A stretch of 10,089 nt of DNA from positions 1 through 10,089 of the forward strand of contig JAPLBX010000108.1 of the NCBI GenBank assembly GCA_026392535.1. Direction: 5' to 3'. The notes beneath the pieces were generated by a model. It was given only the letters and a program-made list of their open reading frames with translations, searched no databases and was not told the origin of the DNA. The stretch comes from Actinomycetota bacterium. Its GTDB lineage: Bacteria; Actinomycetota; Actinomycetes; S36-B12; UBA5976. Shown here piece after piece: positions 5,745-10,089 of this stretch. Every line of letters starts with the position of its first letter. The stretch's first letter is position 1. Position numbers and translations under genes: made by a program.

Positions 5745-7334
5745 ATGAGTTGGAAAAACATTGCTAAACAATCTGAGCGGATGAAAAAGACAAATATCCG
5801 CGAACTTTTCGAGAATAATCCTCAAAGACCAACTCAATTCAGTTCTCAAGCTGTCGATTTGTTTTTCGACTTTTCCAAACACATCATTGATGACGAATCT
5901 TTGAAAGCTTTACAAGCATTTGCTAAGGAACGCGAGCTCTGCGAAGGCATCAGCAAAATGTTCTCTGGGCAAAAGATAAACGTCACTGAAAATCGCTCTG
6001 TTTTGCACACGGCTCTTCGCAAGCCAAAAAGTGAAAGCCTCATAGTTGATGGACAAGATGTTGTAGCTGACGTCCATGCGGTTCTGGCTCGAATGCGTGA
6101 TTTTTCTGTTGCTTTGAGAAATGGTTCAATAACTGGCGCAAACGGTCAAGTAATCAAACATGTTGTGAATATCGGAATTGGTGGGTCAGATTTAGGTCCT
6201 GTGATGGCTTTTGAAGCGTTAAAGCATTACGTGACCAAAGATCTTGATTTTCATTTTGTATCAAACGTAGATGGGGCAGACATACACGAGGTTCTGATAA
6301 AGATAGATCCTGCGTCGACATTATTCATTGTCGCAAGTAAAACCTTCACAACGAGTGAAACAATGACTAATGCCAATACTGCCAAAACCTGGTTGGCGGA
6401 CAATCTAGGTACCTCATTTGATCCAAATAATCATTTCGTCGCGTTGAGTACGAACGCTAAATTGGTATCTAAGTTTGGCATCACTGAAGACCGTACCTTT
6501 GGTTTTTGGGATTGGGTTGGAGGCCGCTTTAGCTTGGAGAGCGCAATTGGTCTATCAACCATGATCGCTATCGGTCCAGAAGCCTTTGATGAGATGTTGA
6601 GTGGCTTTCATTCAATGGACGAATACTTCGCAAAAACCGACATTGAAAACAACGTTGTAGTAACAATGGCATTGTTAACAATCTGGTACCGCAATTTCTT
6701 CGACGCACAATCACACGCAGTTTTGCCTTATGAGAATTATCTAAAACGGTTTCCCGCTTACTTGCAACAACTTCTTATGGAAAGTAACGGCAAGTCTGTC
6801 ACTGTGGACGGTGAGAAGGTTGAGTATCAAACTAGTCCGATTTATTGGGGTGAACCAGGTACGAATGGCCAGCATTCATTCCATCAGATGTTGCATCAAG
6901 GAACAGCGCTAGTACCGGTCGATTTCTTATTCGGCGCTAAACCAGTTACCGAAATTGGTAATCACCACACTCTTTTGCTAGCCAACGTCCTTGCACAATC
7001 AAGCGTCCTTGCGTTTGGAAAGACAGCCGAGGAAATTGCGGCCGAGGGAACCAAACCAGAACTCGTTGAACATAAAGTTATGCCAGGTAATAGACCTTCT
7101 ACCGTCATTATTTATCCAAAGCTCACTGCAAGTGTGTTGGGACAACTCGTTGCTTTATATGAACACATAACGCTTGTCCAAGGAATCCTTTGGAATGTTG
7201 GTTCATTCGACCAATGGGGAGTTGAATTAGGAAAAGTAGTTGCCGGTTCTATTACACCAGCTCTAGAAAATGGTGACACGACTTCCTTAGATCCTGCAAC
7301 AGCTAGTTTGGTTACGAAAATCCGTAACTACTGA
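5745..7334 (+). CDS. pgi: Glucose-6-phosphate isomerase
   Basis: Pgi interconverts glucose-6-phosphate and fructose-6-phosphate in glycolysis, gluconeogenesis and sugar-nucleotide supply. The product is 529 aa from 5745 (530 from the ATG at 5742), slightly below the usual 550 or so. In the 530-aa numbering the substrate-binding loops are GIGGSDLGP (145-153) and SKTFTTSET (199-207). The PROSITE-type segment DWVGGRFSLESAIGLS begins at 257 and includes Arg262. Catalytic residues are Glu347 (MESNGKS), His378 (GTNGQHSFHQ) and Lys498 (FDQWGVELGK). All expected active-site residues are present, so it should be functional. It is the last gene of the uppP operon, 6 nt after mshC, and overlaps the convergent PAC2 gene by 7 bases. 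Its codon usage does not look foreign to its neighbours. Confidence 0.97.
   Translation: MSWKNIAKQSERMKKTNIRELFENNPQRPTQFSSQAVDLFFDFSKHIIDDESLKALQAFAKERELCEGISKMFSGQKINVTENRSVLHTALRKPKSESLIVDGQDVVADVHAVLARMRDFSVALRNGSITGANGQVIKHVVNIGIGGSDLGPVMAFEALKHYVTKDLDFHFVSNVDGADIHEVLIKIDPASTLFIVASKTFTTSETMTNANTAKTWLADNLGTSFDPNNHFVALSTNAKLVSKFGITEDRTFGFWDWVGGRFSLESAIGLSTMIAIGPEAFDEMLSGFHSMDEYFAKTDIENNVVVTMALLTIWYRNFFDAQSHAVLPYENYLKRFPAYLQQLLMESNGKSVTVDGEKVEYQTSPIYWGEPGTNGQHSFHQMLHQGTALVPVDFLFGAKPVTEIGNHHTLLLANVLAQSSVLAFGKTAEEIAAEGTKPELVEHKVMPGNRPSTVIIYPKLTASVLGQLVALYEHITLVQGILWNVGSFDQWGVELGKVVAGSITPALENGDTTSLDPATASLVTKIRNY
7309..7330. terminator. Hairpin at the convergent pgi/PAC2 junction
   Basis: GTTACG (7311-7316) pairs with CGTAAC (7323-7328) around a 6-nt loop, AAAATC. 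One G-T and one A-T pair extend the stem outward to 7309 and 7330. It lies in the last codons of both convergent genes, and no T-run follows on either strand. It may serve as a weak bidirectional terminator. Confidence 0.3.
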
Positions 7335-8155
7335 CCACGTCTGCGCAAGTAACGTTCAAACTCATCAGCGATTGAGTCAGTATCTGCAGAAGGTTCCTGA
7401 GTGTCTTCGAGTTGGGAAATGTAGGTTGCGAGTTCTTCATCGTCGGCCGCTAATGCGTCCACTTCCTTTTCCCACTCTGCTGCAGCCTCGGTTAAATCTT
7501 CAAGTTCCACCGCAATATCTAGCAGTTCTTCGATTGAAGAAAGCAGCGCCAAAGTTGCCTTAGGGCAATTAGTTCCAGCAACGTAATGTGGGACTTGGGC
7601 CCAAAGGGAACCAGCTGGAATTTCATTACGAGAAAATACATCGACAATGACGCCGATGATTCCGGTAGGCCCGGTGTAATCAGATTCCGAAAATACTTTA
7701 TCCTCTAAAAATTCATTGTCACTAGATGTTGCAATAACCGGAATCGGCCGGTTGTGCGATATTTCGCTTAGTAATGCTCCGATCGCAACGAGTTTTACAA
7801 CACCTAAATCTTTCGCGATTTGCAAGATCTCTTGAGCGAAACTGCGCCAACGCATATTGGGTTCGATACCGCGAATGATGATGACGTCATTTTCACTTTT
7901 CGGTTGGCGCGCGATGTGAATCGTCGTTGATGGCCATTCAATAAAACGTTCGTTGTTTTCCAAAGTTGTCACAAACGGGCGATTAACTTGAAAGTCGTAA
8001 TAGAGCTCGGGATCTAATTCACTATGTAATGCCGCATCCCAAACATCAGTGAGGTGGTCTAGTGCTGCACTTGCCGAATTGCCGGCATCGTTCCAACCTT
8101 CAAAGGCCAACAGTAGAACTGGGTCTTTGAGCGGCCGATCTAGTGGATTTTCCAC
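7328..8155 (-). CDS. PAC2 family protein (proteasome-assembly-chaperone-like, Rv2125 type)
   Basis: This 275-aa soluble protein belongs to the actinobacterial PAC2 family, named for similarity to eukaryotic proteasome assembly chaperone 2. The bacterial function is unproven, so I make no claim about a proteasome role. Family hallmarks appear in order: LLLAFEGWNDAGN (14-26), YYDFQVNRP (52-60), GIEPNMRWRSF (96-106), IGALLSEI (125-132), GPTGIIGV (162-169) and WAQVPHYV (185-192). The last 60 residues are a highly acidic, helical-looking tail ending EFERYLRRRGQ, common in this family. Translation starts at GTG 8155 behind a good Shine-Dalgarno. The gene converges on pgi with a 7-base overlap and diverges from metH, a pairing also seen in mycobacteria (Rv2125/metH). 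Confidence 0.92.
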   Translation of the reverse strand: MENPLDRPLKDPVLLLAFEGWNDAGNSASAALDHLTDVWDAALHSELDPELYYDFQVNRPFVTTLENNERFIEWPSTTIHIARQPKSENDVIIIRGIEPNMRWRSFAQEILQIAKDLGVVKLVAIGALLSEISHNRPIPVIATSSDNEFLEDKVFSESDYTGPTGIIGVIVDVFSRNEIPAGSLWAQVPHYVAGTNCPKATLALLSSIEELLDIAVELEDLTEAAAEWEKEVDALAADDEELATYISQLEDTQEPSADTDSIADEFERYLRRRGQ

Positions 8156-8160
8156 CTCAG

Positions 8161-8167
8161 TCCTTTC
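8161..8167 (-). promoter_or_regulatory. Shine-Dalgarno of the PAC2 gene (GAAAGGA)
   Basis: GAAAGGA on the minus strand ends 5 nt before the GTG at 8155. It supports this GTG as the start and shows that this organism uses leadered as well as apparently leaderless genes. Confidence 0.6.
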
Positions 8168-8194
8168 GACGAACCTATGGCAACCTTAGCCAAG

Positions 8195-8200
8195 TAAACT
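8195..8200 (+). promoter_or_regulatory. Candidate -10 box (TAAACT) of metH, leaderless start
   Basis: TAAACT lies 7 nt before the ATG at 8208 with no Shine-Dalgarno between, the same arrangement as at uppP and the aldo/keto reductase gene. No convincing -35 is seen. The box lies in the 52-bp divergent gap shared with the PAC2 gene. Confidence 0.4.
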
Positions 8201-8207
8201 TCGACCC

Positions 8208-8276
8208 ATGCGTGAAACCCGTAATGACTTGCGAAAGGCCCTCTCAGAGCGGGTTTTGATAGCCGATCGTCCATAG
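8208..8276 (+). pseudogene. metH: metH 5' fragment, cut off by an internal deletion/frameshift
   Basis: Reading from ATG 8208 gives MRETRNDLRKALSERVLIAD, a good match to the start of MetH (compare E. coli LRAQLNERILVLDGGMGTM). After codon 20 (GAT, 8265-8267) the frame reads Arg-Pro and stops at TAG 8274-8276. The sequence expected next (GAMGTMLQ and the CNEILN segment) is absent. The downstream metH frame resumes around 8266 as IVHSAYLEVGVDLIETNTFG. By comparison with mycobacterial MetH as I recall it, about 36 codons plus a frame-changing remainder are missing, roughly 110 bases. The A-T at 8266-8267 can be assigned to either side of the join, so a short microhomology is possible. Confidence 0.8.
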
Positions 8277-8295
8277 TGCCTACCTAGAAGTTGGG

Positions 8296-10089
8296 GTGGA
8301 TCTAATTGAGACCAATACATTTGGAGCAAACTGGGCAAACTTGATGGAATATGAAATTCCAGAAAGAATTTACGAATACAACTTCGCAGCAGCAAGAATT
8401 GCTAAAGAAACGACCAATTCTTTTTCGACTAAAGATCATCCTCGCTTCGTAGTTGGATCGATCGGACCAGGCACAAAATTGCCTTCGCTTGGTCACACTA
8501 CTTTTGCAAACTTACGAGATAGTTATCAAGAACAAGCTCGCGGACTAATCGACGGTGGAGCAGATGCTTTGCTAATTGAAACTAGCCAAGATCTTTTGCA
8601 AACTAAATCCGCTGTCATTGGGGCAATGAGGGCTAAGAAATCTTTGGGTATTGATATTCCAGTTTGGGCACAAGTAACGGTCGAAACAACAGGCACTATG
8701 TTGCTTGGTTCTGAAATTGGTGCAGCTCTAACCACGTTAGCCCCACTCGGTATTGAAATTATCGGATTGAATTGCGCAACCGGTCCACTCGAAATGAGTG
8801 AACACTTACGGTATTTGTCACAAAACTCGAATATCGCACTATCTGCCATGCCAAACGCTGGCTTACCAGTTCTAACTCGCGATGGTTCGTTTTATCCATT
8901 GTCCCCAGAAGAATTAGCTTTGGCGCATGAGCAATTTGTTAATAATTACGGCCTTTCCTTGATTGGAGGTTGTTGCGGGACAACTCCTGAGCATCTCAAG
9001 GCTGTCGTTGAAAAATTACATGGACACGCGATTTCAAAGCGTGAGATTAACAACGAACCTAGCTCTTCATCCCTTTATGTTTCAGTGCCGTTCAAACAGG
9101 AGAATTCCTACCTTTCAATTGGTGAGCGAACTAATGCAACCGGATCAAAAGCTTTCCGAGACGCTCTACTGGCAAATGATTTTGAAAAATGCGTTGACAT
9201 TGCCAAAGCCCAAATTCGTGAAGGTGCGCACCTTCTTGATCTGAACATCGATTATGTTGGCCGAGATGGCGTTGCAGACATGCGAGCCTTGTCTGCCTTA
9301 TTTGCGACTACCAGCACTTTGCCAATCGTGCTCGATTCGACTGAGCCTGGTGTTTTGCAAGCGGGACTTGAAAGCCTAGGTGGTAGGGCAGTTGTCAATA
9401 GTGTGAACTACGAAGACGGTGATGGGCCAACTTCACGTTTCCAACGAACTATGGAGCTAGTGAGTGAGCACGGAGCTGCAGTTGTTGCTCTAACTATTGA
9501 TGAAACGGGCATGGCAAGAACTTGCGACCATAAAGTCGCTGTGGCAACACGTCTAATTCAGGATTTATGTAACAACTGGAACATGCAAGTACCAGACATC
9601 ATGGTTGATGCTTTGACCTTCCCAATTGTTACTGGACAGGAAGAGACTAGGCGCGACGGACTCGAAACTTTGGATGCGATTGAAAAGATATCTGCTAAGT
9701 TTCTAGGCATTCAAACAGTTCTTGGTCTATCGAATGTCTCATTCGGTTTGAATCCTGCTGCTCGACAGGTTCTAAACAGTGTTTTCTTGCTCGAAGCGGT
9801 TTCTAGGGGCTTAACGGCAGCGATTGTGCATCCTTCAAAGATCTTGCCGCTTAGCAAAATTCCCAAAGAGCAAATTGACGCTGCTTTGGATTTGATTTAC
9901 GACAAGCGTGTATTTGTAAACGATATTTGCACATTCGATCCTTTGTCGAACTTCCTGGATTTATTTGAGAATGTAGATGCACAAAACACCTCGAAGAACC
10001 GATTGCAGGACTTACTGGCCTTACCTCTTTTTGAAAGACTGTCACAGCGAATCATCGATGGTGAAAAAGAAGGCTTAGAAGAAGACTTA
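8296..10089 (+). CDS. metH: Cobalamin-dependent methionine synthase MetH, main body (5' broken, 3' beyond window)
   Basis: MetH transfers a methyl group from 5-methyltetrahydrofolate via cobalamin to homocysteine, giving methionine. The frame is open from 8263 to the right edge. GTG 8296 and ATG 8344 are the first in-frame starts, but neither restores the normal N-terminus, which lies in another frame from 8208. The homocysteine domain keeps its zinc ligands: Cys at 8773 (GLNCATGP) and Cys-Cys at 8971-8976 (GGCCGTTP). The folate-binding domain begins near 9118 (SIGERTNATGSKAF) and includes LDSTEPGVLQAGLE, VNSVNYEDGDGP and GLSNVSFGLNPAARQ. The helical cap of the cobalamin module starts near 9990 (LLALPLFERLSQRI). 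The cobalamin and reactivation domains would lie beyond the window. Similarity to mycobacterial MetH is strong throughout. If the 5' lesion is real, the homocysteine barrel lacks its first strand and the enzyme is probably inactive. Confidence 0.9.
   Translation, partial: MDLIETNTFGANWANLMEYEIPERIYEYNFAAARIAKETTNSFSTKDHPRFVVGSIGPGTKLPSLGHTTFANLRDSYQEQARGLIDGGADALLIETSQDLLQTKSAVIGAMRAKKSLGIDIPVWAQVTVETTGTMLLGSEIGAALTTLAPLGIEIIGLNCATGPLEMSEHLRYLSQNSNIALSAMPNAGLPVLTRDGSFYPLSPEELALAHEQFVNNYGLSLIGGCCGTTPEHLKAVVEKLHGHAISKREINNEPSSSSLYVSVPFKQENSYLSIGERTNATGSKAFRDALLANDFEKCVDIAKAQIREGAHLLDLNIDYVGRDGVADMRALSALFATTSTLPIVLDSTEPGVLQAGLESLGGRAVVNSVNYEDGDGPTSRFQRTMELVSEHGAAVVALTIDETGMARTCDHKVAVATRLIQDLCNNWNMQVPDIMVDALTFPIVTGQEETRRDGLETLDAIEKISAKFLGIQTVLGLSNVSFGLNPAARQVLNSVFLLEAVSRGLTAAIVHPSKILPLSKIPKEQIDAALDLIYDKRVFVNDICTFDPLSNFLDLFENVDAQNTSKNRLQDLLALPLFERLSQRIIDGEKEGLEEDL

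Noticed and set aside
8208..8300. Programmed frameshift or small intervening element in metH
   Set aside because: Conserved sequence is missing at the join rather than added, so neither recoding nor splicing could give a normal protein.
8186..8849. Several minus-strand open frames over the start of metH
   Set aside because: They are antisense to a frame with clear MetH motifs and show no recognisable domains. They stand out mainly because the metH frame is broken at its start and open at the window edge.
1..10089. CRISPR arrays, insertion sequences, attachment sites, prophage or defence genes
   Set aside because: I saw no regularly spaced repeats, transposase or integrase motifs, or long terminal repeats; every gene is a conserved chromosomal function.

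Overview
This looks like a chromosomal housekeeping region of a mycothiol-producing actinobacterium with a small, AT-leaning, streamlined genome. The evidence is mshC (mycothiol ligase), an actinobacterial DUF3090 protein, an actinobacterial PAC2-type protein and a MetH of the mycobacterial type. Base composition is clearly below that of typical Streptomyces or Mycobacterium, intergenic gaps are tiny, and two convergent gene pairs overlap by 4 and 7 bases. Freshwater planktonic actinobacteria (acI/Nanopelagicales) would fit, but that assignment is inference.

Layout. Positions 1-589 (minus) hold the N-terminal 196 residues of a NodI/DrrA-like ABC-2 exporter ATPase cut by the window edge. At 658-741 (minus) is tRNA-Leu(GAG), followed by a GC-rich hairpin. 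An M20 metallopeptidase (803-2122, plus) converges on an aldo/keto reductase (2119-3060, minus). From 3128 a compact plus-strand operon runs uppP - DUF3090 - mshC - pgi, ending at 7334 in a convergent overlap with a PAC2 family gene (7328-8155, minus). From 8208 to the right edge is metH (plus), running out of the window. No stretch over 300 bases lacks a gene.

How the genes work together. UppP recycles undecaprenyl carrier lipid for cell-wall synthesis. MshC adds cysteine to GlcN-Ins in mycothiol synthesis. Pgi interconverts glucose-6-P and fructose-6-P, the sugars from which the inositol and glucosamine halves of mycothiol are derived. MetH links methionine, folate and cobalamin. The set M20 peptidase, uppP, DUF3090, mshC, PAC2, metH matches a neighbourhood I know from Mycobacterium tuberculosis (Rv2141c to Rv2124c), here shortened and with pgi added.

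The most notable anomaly is in metH. Its 5' end reads in frame for 20 codons (8208-8267), then jumps to another frame with about 36 family-conserved codons missing, including the first barrel strand of the homocysteine domain. This is either a real inactivating deletion or an assembly/amplification artefact. Three genes (uppP, the aldo/keto reductase, metH) have a TAnnnT box 6-7 nt before the start codon, which suggests leaderless mRNAs. I found no convincing undescribed defence, mobile or biosynthetic system in the window.
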